Positions 35,142 to 43,988 of a stretch of 64,000 nt of DNA are shown one piece after another. The DNA comes from Actinomycetota bacterium (GTDB lineage: Bacteria; Actinomycetota; Acidimicrobiia; Acidimicrobiales; Iamiaceae). Under the pieces are notes generated by a model. That model had not been told where the DNA came from. It worked only from the letters and a program-made list of their open reading frames with translations, and did no database searches. Where the stretch lies: positions 310,001 through 374,000 of the forward strand of contig JAHBSO010000001.1 in assembly GCA_019639075.1 (NCBI GenBank), in the 5' to 3' direction. A program made the position numbers and the translations under genes. How positions within the stretch are numbered: position 1 is the stretch's first letter; every line of letters begins with the position of its first letter.

Positions 35142-37033
35142 CAGGTCAGCTCGGAGGAGGGGGCCTCGAACTGGGCGTTGTAGAGGTCGGCGTAGGCGCC
35201 GCCGCGGCGCAGCAGCTCGACGTGGTCGCCCTGCTCGACGATCTGGCCGTCCTGCATCACGAGGATCGTGTCGGCGTCGCGGATCGTGGACAGGCGGTGG
35301 GCGATCACGAAGCTCGTGCGCTGGGACCGCAGCGCGGCCATGGCGTGCTGGATCAGCACCTCGGTGCGGGTGTCGACCGAGCTGGTGGCCTCGTCGAGGA
35401 TGAGGATCGCCGGGTCGGCCAGGAAGGCCCGGGCGATGGTGAGGAGCTGCTTCTCGCCGGCGCTGACCGAGCCGCCCTCGTCGTCGACGATCGTGTCGTA
35501 GCCGTCGGGCAGCGAGTGCACGAAGCGGTCGACGTAGGTGGCGCGGGCGGCCTCCAGGATCTCGTCCTCGGTCGCGGTCGGGCGGCCGAAGGCGATGTTG
35601 TCCCGGATGGTCCCCTCGAACAGCCACGTGTCCTGGAGGACCATGCCGATCTGGGAGCGCAGCTCGTGGCGGCTCATCGCGGCGATGTCCCGTCCGTCGA
35701 GGGTGATCCGTCCCTCGTCGAGCTCGTAGAACCGCATGATGAGGTTCACGAGCGTGGTCTTGCCCGCGCCGGTGGGGCCGACGATGGCGACGGTCTCGCC
35801 CGGCTCGGCGAGCAGCGACAGATCGGTGATCAGCGGCCGATCGGGGAGGTAGGAGAACGACACGTGCTCGAACTCGACGCGGCCGCGGGTGGGGGGCGCG
35901 TCGACCGTCGCCTCGGGCTCGGGCGACTCCTCCTCGACGTCGAGGAGCTCGAACACCCGCTCGGCCGACGCGATGCCCGACTGCAGCACGTTGGCCATCG
36001 AGGCCACCTGGGTGAGCGGCTGGGTGAACTGGCGCGAGTACTGGATGAAGGCCTGGATGTCGCCGATCGACATCTGGCCCGACGACACCCGGAGACCGCC
36101 GACCACCGCGATGGCGACGTAGTTCAGGTTGCCGAGGAACATCATCGCCGGGGGGATGATCCCGGCGATGAACTGGGCGCCGAAGCTGGCCCGGAAGAGC
36201 TTCTCGTTCTCCTCGTCGAACCGGCGCTCCACGGCCTCGGTCTGGCCGAAGACCTTCACGAGGTTGTGGCCGGTGAAGGCCTCCTCGACCTGCGCGTTGA
36301 GGAGCCCGGTGTGGGTCCACTGCGCGATGAACCGCTTCTTCGAACGGGCGGCGATGAACTTGGTGACGAACACCGATGCCGGGATCATCAGCGCGGCCAC
36401 CAGTGCGAGCTCGACCGAGATCGTGAACATCATGATCAGGACGCCGAGCAGCGTGAGCGTCGAGGTCAGGAGCTGGCTGAGGGTCTGCTGGAGGCTCTGG
36501 GCCAGGTTGTCGATGTCGTTGGTGACCCGGCTCAGCAGGTCGCCGCGCGGGGTGGTGTCGATGTAGCGGAGCGGCAGGCGGTTGAGCTTGGCCTCGACGT
36601 CGTTGCGCAGGCGCTCCATGCTGCGCTGCACCACGCCGGCCAGCACCCAGCTCTGCGTGAACGAGAAGGCCGCGGACAGGACGTACAGCACGGCCGCGAT
36701 GCCCAGGTAGTACCGGAGCCTGCCGAAGTCGACGCCCTGGCCGGAGATCACGCCGCTCACGACGGTGTCGGTGGCCTTGCCGAGCAGGCGCGGTCCCAGC
36801 ACCGACAGACCGACGCCGGCGACGGTGAGCACGAGCACGGCGATGCCGCCCCGCCGTTCGGCCCCCATCGTCCGGAGCAGCCGCCGCATCGAGCCGCGCG
36901 CGTCGTGGGCCTTCTCCGCCGGCATCCCGGCGGAGAACCGTCCGCCCATGGCGCGGGCCTGCGATGCCGGCGTGGGCCGACCGTCGTCGTGGTGCTCCTG
37001 CGCGGGCATCCGGTCTGGGGGACGATCGCTCAC
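35141..37033 (-). CDS. ABC exporter half-transporter (second subunit)
   Basis: This is a 630-residue protein with an N-terminal six-helix exporter domain (about residues 65-360) and a C-terminal ATPase. Walker A is GPTGAGKTT, Walker B is [12 protein letters not shown] with the catalytic Glu, and the switch His is in FVIAHRLST. The signature is altered: [15 protein letters not shown] in place of L-S-G-G-Q. The first 45 residues are a polar extension. GTG at 37033 overlaps the stop of the partner subunit. With the partner it should form a heterodimeric exporter of a lipid or drug-like compound. Confidence 0.95.
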   Translation of the reverse strand: MSDRPPDRMPAQEHHDDGRPTPASQARAMGGRFSAGMPAEKAHDARGSMRRLLRTMGAERRGGIAVLVLTVAGVGLSVLGPRLLGKATDTVVSGVISGQGVDFGRLRYYLGIAAVLYVLSAAFSFTQSWVLAGVVQRSMERLRNDVEAKLNRLPLRYIDTTPRGDLLSRVTNDIDNLAQSLQQTLSQLLTSTLTLLGVLIMMFTISVELALVAALMIPASVFVTKFIAARSKKRFIAQWTHTGLLNAQVEEAFTGHNLVKVFGQTEAVERRFDEENEKLFRASFGAQFIAGIIPPAMMFLGNLNYVAIAVVGGLRVSSGQMSIGDIQAFIQYSRQFTQPLTQVASMANVLQSGIASAERVFELLDVEEESPEPEATVDAPPTRGRVEFEHVSFSYLPDRPLITDLSLLAEPGETVAIVGPTGAGKTTLVNLIMRFYELDEGRITLDGRDIAAMSRHELRSQIGMVLQDTWLFEGTIRDNIAFGRPTATEDEILEAARATYVDRFVHSLPDGYDTIVDDEGGSVSAGEKQLLTIARAFLADPAILILDEATSSVDTRTEVLIQHAMAALRSQRTSFVIAHRLSTIRDADTILVMQDGQIVEQGDHVELLRRGGAYADLYNAQFEAPSSELT

Positions 37034-38766
37034 GCCGCGTCACCCCGCTCCTGCACCTGCGAGGCCACGATCTCGGCGTAGGTCGGACAGGTGGCCAGCA
37101 GCTCGTCGTGGGTGCCGAGGCCCATCGTGCGGCCGTCCTCGACGACGAGGATCTGGTCGGCGTTGGCGATCGTCGACACCCGTTGGGCGACGATCACCAC
37201 CGCCGCCTCCCGGGTGTACGGGCCCAGCGCGGCCCGGAGGCGGGCGTCGGTGGCGAGGTCGAGCGCCGAGAAGGTGTCGTCGAACAGGTAGACCTCGGGT
37301 CGGCGCACGAGGGCCCGGGCGATGGCCAGCCGTTGGCGTTGGCCGCCGGACACGTTGGTGCCACCCTGGGTGATCGGGGAGTCGAGGCCGTCGGGCATGG
37401 CCCGGACGAAGTCGGCGGCCTGGGCCACGGTGAGCGCGGCCCACAGGTCGTCGTCGGTGGCGGCCTCGTCGGCGAACACGAGGTTCGAACGGACGGTCCC
37501 GGAGAAGAGGAACGGCTTCTGCGGCACGAGCCCGATGTGGCGCCAGAGCTCCTCGGTGGCGAGCTCGCGCACGTCGACGCCGTCGAGCAGCACCTGGCCG
37601 GCGGTGACGTCGTAGAGGCGGGGCACCACGTTGAGCAGCGTCGTCTTGCCCGCGCCGGTGCTGCCGATGATCGCCGTCGTCGTGCCCGGTCGGGCCACGA
37701 ACGAGATGCCGTCGAGCACCGGCTGCTCCGCGCCGGGGTAGTGGAAGCCGACGTCGCGCAGCTCGAGGCCGATGCCGGCGTCGCCGGGCGCGGCGGCCTC
37801 GACGGGGTCGTGCACGGAGGTCTCGGTGTCGAGCACCTCCTGGATCCGCTCGGCCGACACCGCGGCGCGGGGCGCCATGACCGCCATGAACGTCGCCATC
37901 ATCACGGCCATGAGGATCTGGACCAGGTAGCTGATGAACGCGATCAGGGCACCGATCTGCATGTCGCCGCTGTCGATGCGGGCACCGCCGAACCAGATGG
38001 CGCCGATGCTCGAGAAGTTGAGCACCAGCATGACGATCGGGAACATGAACGCGAGGAGGCGGCCGGCGGTGAGCGAGGCATCGGTGAGGCCGGTGTTGAC
38101 CTCCTCGAACCGGCGCGTCTCGTCGGGCTCGCGGACGAACGCCCGCACCACGCGGATGCCGGTGATCTGCTCGCGCAGCACCTGGTTGACCCGGTCGATG
38201 CGCTCCTGGACGATCCGGAACTGCGGGATCATCTTCGACACGACGATGCCGATCGGGATCACGAGGGCCGGGATGCTCACCACGAGCAGCAGCGACAGCG
38301 GGGCGTCCTCCCGCAGCGCCATCGCCACGCCGCCGATCGCGGTGATCGGCGCGGCCACGAAGAGCGTGCAGCCCATGACGACGAGCATCTGCACCTGCTG
38401 CACGTCGTTGGTGATGCGGGTGATGAGCGACGGCGCCCCGAGCTCGTTCACCTCCTTGGCCGAGAACGACGTGACCCGGTGGAAGAGCGCACGCCGCACG
38501 TCGCGACCGAAGGCCATGGCCGCCCGGGCGCCGGCGGAGACCGCGGCGATCGAGAACACGACCTGCACGAAGGTGACGCCGAGCATCAACCCGCCGCGGC
38601 GCCAGATGTAGTCGGTGTCGCCGGGGATGACGCCCTTGTCGATGATGTCGGCGTTGAGGCTCGGCAGGTACAGGGTCGCCGCCGTCTGCACGAACTGCAG
38701 GAGCACGACCACCGTGAGCAGACCCGCATAGGGCCGCAGGCGATCGCGGAGCAGTCGGATCAGCAC
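37030..38766 (-). CDS. ABC exporter half-transporter (first subunit)
   Basis: This is a 578-residue protein with six helices (about residues 10-300) and an ATPase domain. Walker A is GSTGAGKTT and the signature [16 protein letters not shown] is standard. Walker B reads [12 protein letters not shown], with Asp in place of the catalytic Glu, the mark of a degenerate ATP site. GTG at 38766 is chosen because GGAGGG lies 10 nt upstream; the frame is open to 38832 but that start would intrude on the divergent hydratase promoter. It is translated together with the other half-transporter. Confidence 0.95.
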   Translation of the reverse strand: MLIRLLRDRLRPYAGLLTVVVLLQFVQTAATLYLPSLNADIIDKGVIPGDTDYIWRRGGLMLGVTFVQVVFSIAAVSAGARAAMAFGRDVRRALFHRVTSFSAKEVNELGAPSLITRITNDVQQVQMLVVMGCTLFVAAPITAIGGVAMALREDAPLSLLLVVSIPALVIPIGIVVSKMIPQFRIVQERIDRVNQVLREQITGIRVVRAFVREPDETRRFEEVNTGLTDASLTAGRLLAFMFPIVMLVLNFSSIGAIWFGGARIDSGDMQIGALIAFISYLVQILMAVMMATFMAVMAPRAAVSAERIQEVLDTETSVHDPVEAAAPGDAGIGLELRDVGFHYPGAEQPVLDGISFVARPGTTTAIIGSTGAGKTTLLNVVPRLYDVTAGQVLLDGVDVRELATEELWRHIGLVPQKPFLFSGTVRSNLVFADEAATDDDLWAALTVAQAADFVRAMPDGLDSPITQGGTNVSGGQRQRLAIARALVRRPEVYLFDDTFSALDLATDARLRAALGPYTREAAVVIVAQRVSTIANADQILVVEDGRTMGLGTHDELLATCPTYAEIVASQVQERGDAA

Positions 38767-38854
38767 GGGCGCGGTTCCCTCCGGTCGGCCGAGGACGGGG
38801 GTCGATCCTGCCACGGTGGTGTGGCGCGGCACCGCATCGGGACAGAATCGACCG

Positions 38855-39670
38855 ATGACCGCTTCCTACGACGAGTTCGACGAGCTGACCTTCGACCGGC
38901 CCCGCGCCGGGGTCCTGCGGATCACCCTCGACGGTCCCGGGCTCAACGCCGTCGGCCCGGCGCTGCACCGCCAGATCGCCGACGTCTGGCGGGTCGTCGA
39001 CCGCGACGAGGCCACCGACGTCCTCCTGCTGCGCGGCGCGGGGAAGGGCTTCTCGTCCGGGGGGAGCTTCGAGCTGCTCGACCAGATGATCGACGAGCCC
39101 GACGCCCGGCTGCGGGTCCTGCGCGAGGCGCGGGACCTCGTGTTCAACATCGTCGACTGCTCGAAGCCGATCGTCTCGGCGGTGCACGGACCGGCGGTGG
39201 GAGCCGGACTCGTGGCCGCGCTCCTCGCGGACGTGTCGGTGGTCGGTCGAACCGCGAAGATCATCGACGGCCACACCCGCCTCGGCGTCGCCGCCGGCGA
39301 CCACGCCGCCATCTGCTGGCCGCTCCTGTGCGGCATGGCCAAGGCCAAGTACCTGCTGCTCACGTGCGACCCGCTCTCGGGCGAGGAGGCGGAGCGGATC
39401 GGGCTGGTGTCGCTCTGCGTCGACGACGACGAGGTGCAGGACCGGGCCATGGCGATCGCCGGGCAGCTGGCCGACGGCCCGCCAAACGCGATCCGTTGGA
39501 CCAAGCACACCCTCAACCACTGGTACCGCGCGCAGGCCGCCGCCTTCGACGCGTCGCTCGCCTACGAGTTCCTCGGTTTCGGCGGCGACGAGGTCAAGGA
39601 GGGCCTGGCGTCGCACCGGGAGAAGCGGGTGCCGCGGTTCCGGCCCGATCGCGACGATCCCGCTCGGTAG
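38855..39670 (+). CDS. Enoyl-CoA hydratase/isomerase family protein
   Basis: This is a 271-residue crotonase-fold protein. The oxyanion loop reads [16 protein letters not shown] near residue 63 and [21 protein letters not shown] near residue 108. The segment [31 protein letters not shown] replaces the normal catalytic Glu region with one that has Asp and His, similar to a subgroup of actinobacterial hydratase-like proteins. A weak -10 like CAGAAT lies 6 nt before the ATG. It is divergent from the ABC operon and 10 nt before the PPOX gene. The reaction is unassigned. Confidence 0.9.
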   Translation: MTASYDEFDELTFDRPRAGVLRITLDGPGLNAVGPALHRQIADVWRVVDRDEATDVLLLRGAGKGFSSGGSFELLDQMIDEPDARLRVLREARDLVFNIVDCSKPIVSAVHGPAVGAGLVAALLADVSVVGRTAKIIDGHTRLGVAAGDHAAICWPLLCGMAKAKYLLLTCDPLSGEEAERIGLVSLCVDDDEVQDRAMAIAGQLADGPPNAIRWTKHTLNHWYRAQAAAFDASLAYEFLGFGGDEVKEGLASHREKRVPRFRPDRDDPAR

Positions 39671-39673
39671 GGT
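39668..39673 (+). promoter_or_regulatory. -10 box of a leaderless start (PPOX gene)
   Basis: TAGGGT lies 7 nt before the ATG at 39681 and overlaps the stop of the upstream hydratase gene. Confidence 0.55.
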
Positions 39674-39680
39674 CCGGCCC

Positions 39681-40181
39681 ATGGGGACCAACGAACGCTC
39701 GACCATCACGATGTCGGACCAGGAGATCGAGGACTACCTGCGGGCGAGCCGCACGATGACCCTCGCCACCCTCGGGCCGGACGGCACGCCCCACCTGGTG
39801 GCGATGTGGTTCGCGGTCATCGACGGCGAGATCTGGTTCGAGACGAAGGCGAAGTCGCAGAAGGCGGTCAACCTGGGCCGCGACCCGCGCGTGACCTGCC
39901 TCGTCGAGGACGGTCGCACCTACGACCAGCTCCGCGGCGTCGCCGTCGAGGGCCGGGCGGAGGTCGTCGACGACCCCGACGCGCTCTGGGCGGTCGGGGT
40001 CGACATCTGGGAGCGCTACAACGGCCCCTACACCGAGGACCTGAAGCCGTTCGTCGAGCTGATGCTCAACAAGCGGGTGGCGGTGCGGGTCGTGCCCGAG
40101 CGGGTCCGCTCCTGGGACCACCAGAAGCTGGGCATGGACCCGATCCCGCTCGGGGGCACGACCGCCGAACCGCTGCGCTGA
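39681..40181 (+). CDS. PPOX-class F420/FMN-binding split barrel protein
   Basis: This is a 166-residue small flavin- or F420-binding protein. EIEDYLRASRTMTLATLGPDGTPHLVAMWFAVIDGEIWFETKAKSQKAVNLGRDPRVTCLVEDG is the split-barrel core with the cofactor-binding K-S-Q-K-x-x-N and R-x-T-C-L segment. The family includes F420-dependent biliverdin reductases and many reductases of unknown substrate. Its own promoter-like box suggests separate transcription from the hydratase before it. It is convergent with the secreted gene at 40189. Confidence 0.92.
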   Translation: MGTNERSTITMSDQEIEDYLRASRTMTLATLGPDGTPHLVAMWFAVIDGEIWFETKAKSQKAVNLGRDPRVTCLVEDGRTYDQLRGVAVEGRAEVVDDPDALWAVGVDIWERYNGPYTEDLKPFVELMLNKRVAVRVVPERVRSWDHQKLGMDPIPLGGTTAEPLR

Positions 40182-40188
40182 CCCCAGG

Positions 40189-41034
40189 TCACGCCGGCAC
40201 CCGCTCGAGTGTCAGGTCGAAGGTCACCACGAAGTCCACGTCGAGGTCCGGGGCGATCGTGAGCGTGACCTCCTTCGCCATGGCGCCGCCGAGCGACACC
40301 GGCGCCATCTGTCCGCTCGCCGACCAGTGGGCGACGTTGATCCAGGTGATGCACGCCGAGGCGTCGAACGCGCCGGGCGTCGTCGGCGCCGTCTCGACGT
40401 TGCCGGAGGCGGCGCAGCCGAGTCCCCAGCCCTGGTCGTCGGCCAGGTCCTCGTGGTACGCCGTCACCAGCAACCGGACGTCGACCGGGGTGGACGGGTC
40501 GAGGAGGATCGCACCGGCATCCAGGGTCAGCTTCAGCTTCTCGTCGCGCGTGGTGAACGAGCCGTAGCGGTGGTCGGCGAACCCGTTCGCGTCCTGGGCG
40601 ACGGCCATGGCCTGGTAGGTGGTGTTCGGTTGGAGGTCGTCGAAGTTGGCGGTGAAGGTCGTCTCGTCGCTGCCCACCGTCGACCGCACCCACACGTCGC
40701 TGCCCCGCCAGACGCTGATCCAGATCTTGGCCGGGGTGTTCGTCTCGACCCGCAGCGCAGCGTTGCGTGCCGCCGGGTAGGCCAGGCCGCTCGTGATGCA
40801 CGACAAGGAGCACCCGCCCTGGCCCGCGGTGTAGCCGAAGCCGGACGAGAAGGGCGACGGCGCCGGCATGCCGCCGATCGTGAAGTCGGCGGCGACCCCC
40901 GCCGGGTGGGCATCCGCCTGGATCCCGGTCGGGGTGTCGGCATCGGACCCCGCGCCGACACCGAGCGCCAGGAGCGTGGTCAGCAGGCCGGTGATGAGAA
41001 GGATCGCTGCGATGGTTGCGGGACGGGAGCGCAT
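40189..41034 (-). CDS. Secreted protein with fibronectin-III-like region
   Basis: This is a 281-residue exported protein. The signal peptide covers about residues 1-28. The body has beta-rich segments such as TPAKIWISVWRGSDVWVRSTVGSDETTFTANFDDLQPNTTYQAMAVAQDANG, which has the L-x-P-x-T-x-Y turn of a fibronectin type III domain, and three or four Cys that could form disulfides. The promoter region carries one copy of a GTAAGG-N13-GGGGTCAGGACGG motif, with the mirror copy serving the sigma-factor gene. A role as a target of that sigma factor is inferred. The function is unknown. Confidence 0.8.
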   Translation of the reverse strand: MRSRPATIAAILLITGLLTTLLALGVGAGSDADTPTGIQADAHPAGVAADFTIGGMPAPSPFSSGFGYTAGQGGCSLSCITSGLAYPAARNAALRVETNTPAKIWISVWRGSDVWVRSTVGSDETTFTANFDDLQPNTTYQAMAVAQDANGFADHRYGSFTTRDEKLKLTLDAGAILLDPSTPVDVRLLVTAYHEDLADDQGWGLGCAASGNVETAPTTPGAFDASACITWINVAHWSASGQMAPVSLGGAMAKEVTLTIAPDLDVDFVVTFDLTLERVPA

Positions 41035-41069
41035 GACCGGACCTCCGGGTCGTTGGGGTGGGCTTCCGA

Positions 41070-41142
41070 CCGTCCTGACCCCTCGCCCGCCGTCGCCTTA
41101 CAGCCCGCCGGTAAGGAACTCCGGCGTGGGGGGTCAGGACGG
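41070..41142. promoter_or_regulatory. Two identical outward-facing promoter-like motifs
   Basis: GTAAGG, 13 nt, then GGGGTCAGGACGG occurs once on each strand: 41111-41142 on the plus strand and 41101 down to 41070 on the minus strand. With GTAAGG as -35 and GTCAGG as -10 the spacing is 16 nt, which is right for ECF sigma factors. The boxes sit about 45 and 35 nt before the start codons of the sigma gene and the secreted gene. The two halves form a nested inverted repeat. Confidence 0.75.
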
Positions 41143-41188
41143 ACGTGCGAACGCCACCTACCATCCGAACCAGCGAACGGGGTGTGGG

Positions 41189-42760
41189 ATGTCCATGGAC
41201 CGAGGAGCGACCGACCTGGCGGCGGTGCTGGCAGCGCAAGCCGGTGACGCCGACGCGTTCGGCCGGCTGTACCTGGCGTGGTTCGACCGCGTCCACGACG
41301 TCGTCCGTCGCATCACGCGGGATCCGCACGTCGCCGACGAGGTCACCCAGGACGTCTTCCTCGATGCGTACCGGAAGCTCGACACGCTGCGGTCACCGGA
41401 CGCGTTCGGTGGCTGGCTGCTCCGCTCGGCCCGGAACCGGGCCCTCAACCGGATCCGGCACGAGCAGCGGTCGGTCGCCGTCGACCCCGGGGGAGACGAC
41501 GACGTGAGCGGGCACCCGCTCGACCGCGGGACCGGGTACGCGGTCGACGAACGGTTCGCGGCCGACGAGAACGACGAGCTCGTCCGGGCCGCGGCCGCGG
41601 CGCTCGGCGAGGCCGACGCCGGCATCCTCCACCTGCACCTCCGCCACGGCCTCGACGGGGCCGAGCTGGCCGAGGAGCTGGGGGTCGAGCCCAACGCGGT
41701 CCACCAGCGCCTGTTCCGGCTGCGGAAGCGGCTGGCCGACGCGATCCGGTCCTGGCAGCTGTGGCGCCACGGCCGCCCGCGGTGCCCGGCGCTCCGCGTC
41801 GCCCTGGAGGCGCAGGCCGTGGCCGGGTTCGATGCCGCGACGGCGAAGATCATCGATCGTCACGCCTCGGCCTGCGACGAGTGCGACGACGAGCGCCGGC
41901 GATCGACGGCGCCCGCCGCGCTGTTCGCGGCGGTGCCCGTGCTGTTGGTGCCGGCCGTGGCCAAGGCCGAGGTGGCCCGGGGGCTCGTCGAGGCGGGCGT
42001 CCCGCTCCCACCCGAGTACACCGACCCGGCGTTCGTCGAGGCCGCGTCGACCGTGCCGGACGGGCCGCACCCGGTGTCCGACGGTCGGCGGGGCGCACGG
42101 TCGGCCCGCAGGATCGCGGTCCTCGCCGTGGCTGCCGTCGCGTTGGTGGCGGTGTCCCTCGCGGTCTGGGCGGCGCCGACCGGGCACGACCCCGATCGCT
42201 CGGCATCCGGACCGGAAGGGGAGGCGTTCGCCACCGGCCCGCTCGCCGGTGACCTGGGCCGGTCGGACGGGGCCGGCACCTCCGGGGTCGACGTCGAGGT
42301 CGTCGACCCGTCGGACGCGACGTCGACGACCGCCGTCACGTCGACCGACCGGGTCCCGACCGGCTCCGACGTGGCGCCCGCGGATCCGACGTCCCCCGAT
42401 GTCGCGGTCGAGCAGCCCGATCCGGTCCCGATCCCGGTCGACGACCCGCCGACGACACCGCCGGCCGGTGCGCCGAGCAGCTCGACGACGACGGTGCCAC
42501 CGGCGCCGGAGGTCGTGCGGTTCAGCGCCCGACGCATCGCCGCCACCGGCGACTGCCGTACGCCGTCGAGTCGCATCGTGGTCACGTGGGCGACCTCCGG
42601 GGCGACCTCGGTGACCCTCACGGCACCCGACGGCACGCGCGCGGTCGCGGCCGAGGGCACCACCGTGGTGTGCCACGCCACCGCCGGTCGGTTCGCGCTC
42701 GAGGCGACCGGGCCGGGCGGCACCAGCACCGCGGGTCCGATCGTCGTCAGCGCTGGGTGA
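41189..42760 (+). CDS. ECF sigma factor fused to zinc-binding motif, membrane segment and outer domain
   Basis: This is a 523-residue protein. Sigma-2 (FGRLYLAWFDRVHDVVRRITRDPHVADEVTQDVFLDAYRKL, about residues 24-90) and sigma-4 (LRHGLDGAELAEELGVEPNAVHQRLFRLRKRL, about 150-183) are intact. After them H225-x3-C229-x2-C232 matches the zinc anti-sigma motif. A hydrophobic segment (about 309-328) should cross the membrane. A long Pro/Ser/Thr/Asp linker and an Ig-like C-terminus (RIVVTWATSGATSVTLTAPDGTR) would lie outside. Sigma factor, anti-sigma and sensor appear fused in one chain. The start ATG at 41189 is favoured over ATG at 41195 by its position after GGGGTG. Autoregulation through the motif at 41111-41142 is likely. 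Confidence 0.9.
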   Translation: MSMDRGATDLAAVLAAQAGDADAFGRLYLAWFDRVHDVVRRITRDPHVADEVTQDVFLDAYRKLDTLRSPDAFGGWLLRSARNRALNRIRHEQRSVAVDPGGDDDVSGHPLDRGTGYAVDERFAADENDELVRAAAAALGEADAGILHLHLRHGLDGAELAEELGVEPNAVHQRLFRLRKRLADAIRSWQLWRHGRPRCPALRVALEAQAVAGFDAATAKIIDRHASACDECDDERRRSTAPAALFAAVPVLLVPAVAKAEVARGLVEAGVPLPPEYTDPAFVEAASTVPDGPHPVSDGRRGARSARRIAVLAVAAVALVAVSLAVWAAPTGHDPDRSASGPEGEAFATGPLAGDLGRSDGAGTSGVDVEVVDPSDATSTTAVTSTDRVPTGSDVAPADPTSPDVAVEQPDPVPIPVDDPPTTPPAGAPSSSTTTVPPAPEVVRFSARRIAATGDCRTPSSRIVVTWATSGATSVTLTAPDGTRAVAAEGTTVVCHATAGRFALEATGPGGTSTAGPIVVSAG

Positions 42761-42829
42761 CTCCGCTTCGTCGGTTGAGCGGAGCGGAGCTTGCGGAGCG
42801 AAGTCGAAACCTCGGTCAGCGCTGGGTGA
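42746..42829. repeat. 15-bp direct repeat bracketing a hairpin between convergent genes
   Basis: GTCAGCGCTGGGTGA at 42746-42760 and 42815-42829 flank a 54-bp segment. The first copy holds the stop codon of the sigma gene, the second the stop codon of the metallophosphoesterase gene. Between them, GACTCCGCTTC (42759-42769) and GGAGCGAAGTC (42795-42805) can pair with one mismatch and one G-U, giving a terminator-like hairpin. Confidence 0.75.
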
Positions 42830-43937
42830 TGGGCTCGTCGGCGAGGGTCACGATGGCGACGGCGGGCCGGTTCCCGAAGCGGACCTGTGGCGCGTGGCCC
42901 CGTTCGAGCCCGATGCCGGGTGACACCAGGATCCGGTTGCCGTCGATCTCGCCGACACCGCCCCGGGCCACGTCGCGGGGAACGTCGCTCATCGTGACAA
43001 GGGGTCCGTAGAAGGGCACCACGATCTGCCCACCGTGGGTGTGGCCGGCGACGGTGAGGTCGACGCGGCTGTTCGACGGGAGCATCAGGGCGGTGTCGGG
43101 CCGGTGGCCGAGGAGGATCGTGATCGCACCGTCGTCGGCGGTCGCGAGCAGGCTCTGGCGGACCTCCTCGGCGCCCTTCGACTGGTAGTCGAGTCGCGTG
43201 CCGCCGATGCGGACCGTCCGGTCGCCGATCGAGATCTCCACGACGCGGTCGTCCAGCACGGTGACGCCGGTGCCCGCGACGAGGTCGTGGTAGTCGCCGT
43301 GCTCGGAGTCGCCCTGCACGAAGTAGACGCCGCCCGGCGCGTGCAGTTCCTCGAGGAGCTCCCGCATCGCGGCGGTGTCGGCCGCGGACCGGTCCCCCTG
43401 GAAGAGGTCGCCGGGCAGCAGGACCAGGTCGGGTTCGGCGGCCATCGCCTCGCGGACGGCGCGGTGCTCGTACGACCCGACGTCGGACGTCTGGATGTCG
43501 GCGAGCACGGCGATGGTCAGCGGGTCCTCGCCGGCCCGCTCGGGCGCGATCGCGACGTCGTGGTGGTCGACCCGCAGCCACGTCGGCTCGATGTGGGTGG
43601 CGTACACGCCGAAGGGGATGGGCACGAAGGCCGTCGCCAGGACGGGCGCCACCCACCGCGGCGCGCCCTGCCGGCGCGACCGCACGAGGACGCCGGCCGC
43701 GGTGATCGGGAACGACACCATGAGCGCCAGGTACCCGCCGTGGACCACCGCGAACATGTCCTGGTAGCGGGCGCCGGCGACCGCCGCGGCGGTGGCGGCG
43801 AGCGCACCGGTGACCACCGCGGCGAGCAGCACCGCTCGTCCGCCGACCCGCCGTCCGCCGGTCGTCACGAGCGCGGCCGCGCCGATGCCCGCGGCGCCGG
43901 CCCCGACCGCGGCGACGGTCTGGACCATCGTGCTCAC
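42816..43937 (-). CDS. Membrane-anchored metallophosphoesterase
   Basis: This is a 373-residue protein with four N-terminal hydrophobic segments (about residues 5-28, 35-58, 64-90 and 100-120) followed by a calcineurin-like phosphoesterase. Metal-binding motifs are VLADIQTSD, LLPGDLFQGD, VQGDSEHGD and AGHTHGGQI. The first motif has D-I-Q where many have D-x-H, and the third is GDSEH rather than GNHD, both known variants of the YkuE-like group. The catalytic domain should face outwards or lie beside the membrane. GTG at 43937 is chosen from the TAGGCT box 8 nt upstream; ATG at 43928 is the alternative. Confidence 0.9.
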   Translation of the reverse strand: MSTMVQTVAAVGAGAAGIGAAALVTTGGRRVGGRAVLLAAVVTGALAATAAAVAGARYQDMFAVVHGGYLALMVSFPITAAGVLVRSRRQGAPRWVAPVLATAFVPIPFGVYATHIEPTWLRVDHHDVAIAPERAGEDPLTIAVLADIQTSDVGSYEHRAVREAMAAEPDLVLLPGDLFQGDRSAADTAAMRELLEELHAPGGVYFVQGDSEHGDYHDLVAGTGVTVLDDRVVEISIGDRTVRIGGTRLDYQSKGAEEVRQSLLATADDGAITILLGHRPDTALMLPSNSRVDLTVAGHTHGGQIVVPFYGPLVTMSDVPRDVARGGVGEIDGNRILVSPGIGLERGHAPQVRFGNRPAVAIVTLADEPITQR

Positions 43938-43945
43938 GCCGCAGG

Positions 43946-43951
43946 AGCCTA
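43946..43951 (-). promoter_or_regulatory. -10 box of a leaderless start (metallophosphoesterase)
   Basis: Read on the minus strand, TAGGCT ends 8 nt before the GTG at 43937. Confidence 0.5.
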
Positions 43952-43988
43952 GGGAGCCGGCCACCCCCGGCCCGGTCGGCCCCCGACC

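Noticed and set aside
35222-37081. A 619-residue plus-strand open frame opposite the ABC subunit
   Set aside because: It is a shadow of the minus-strand gene: in GC-rich DNA the antisense frame stays open. It has no family motif, and its composition (His, Arg, Gly runs) is typical of antisense frames.
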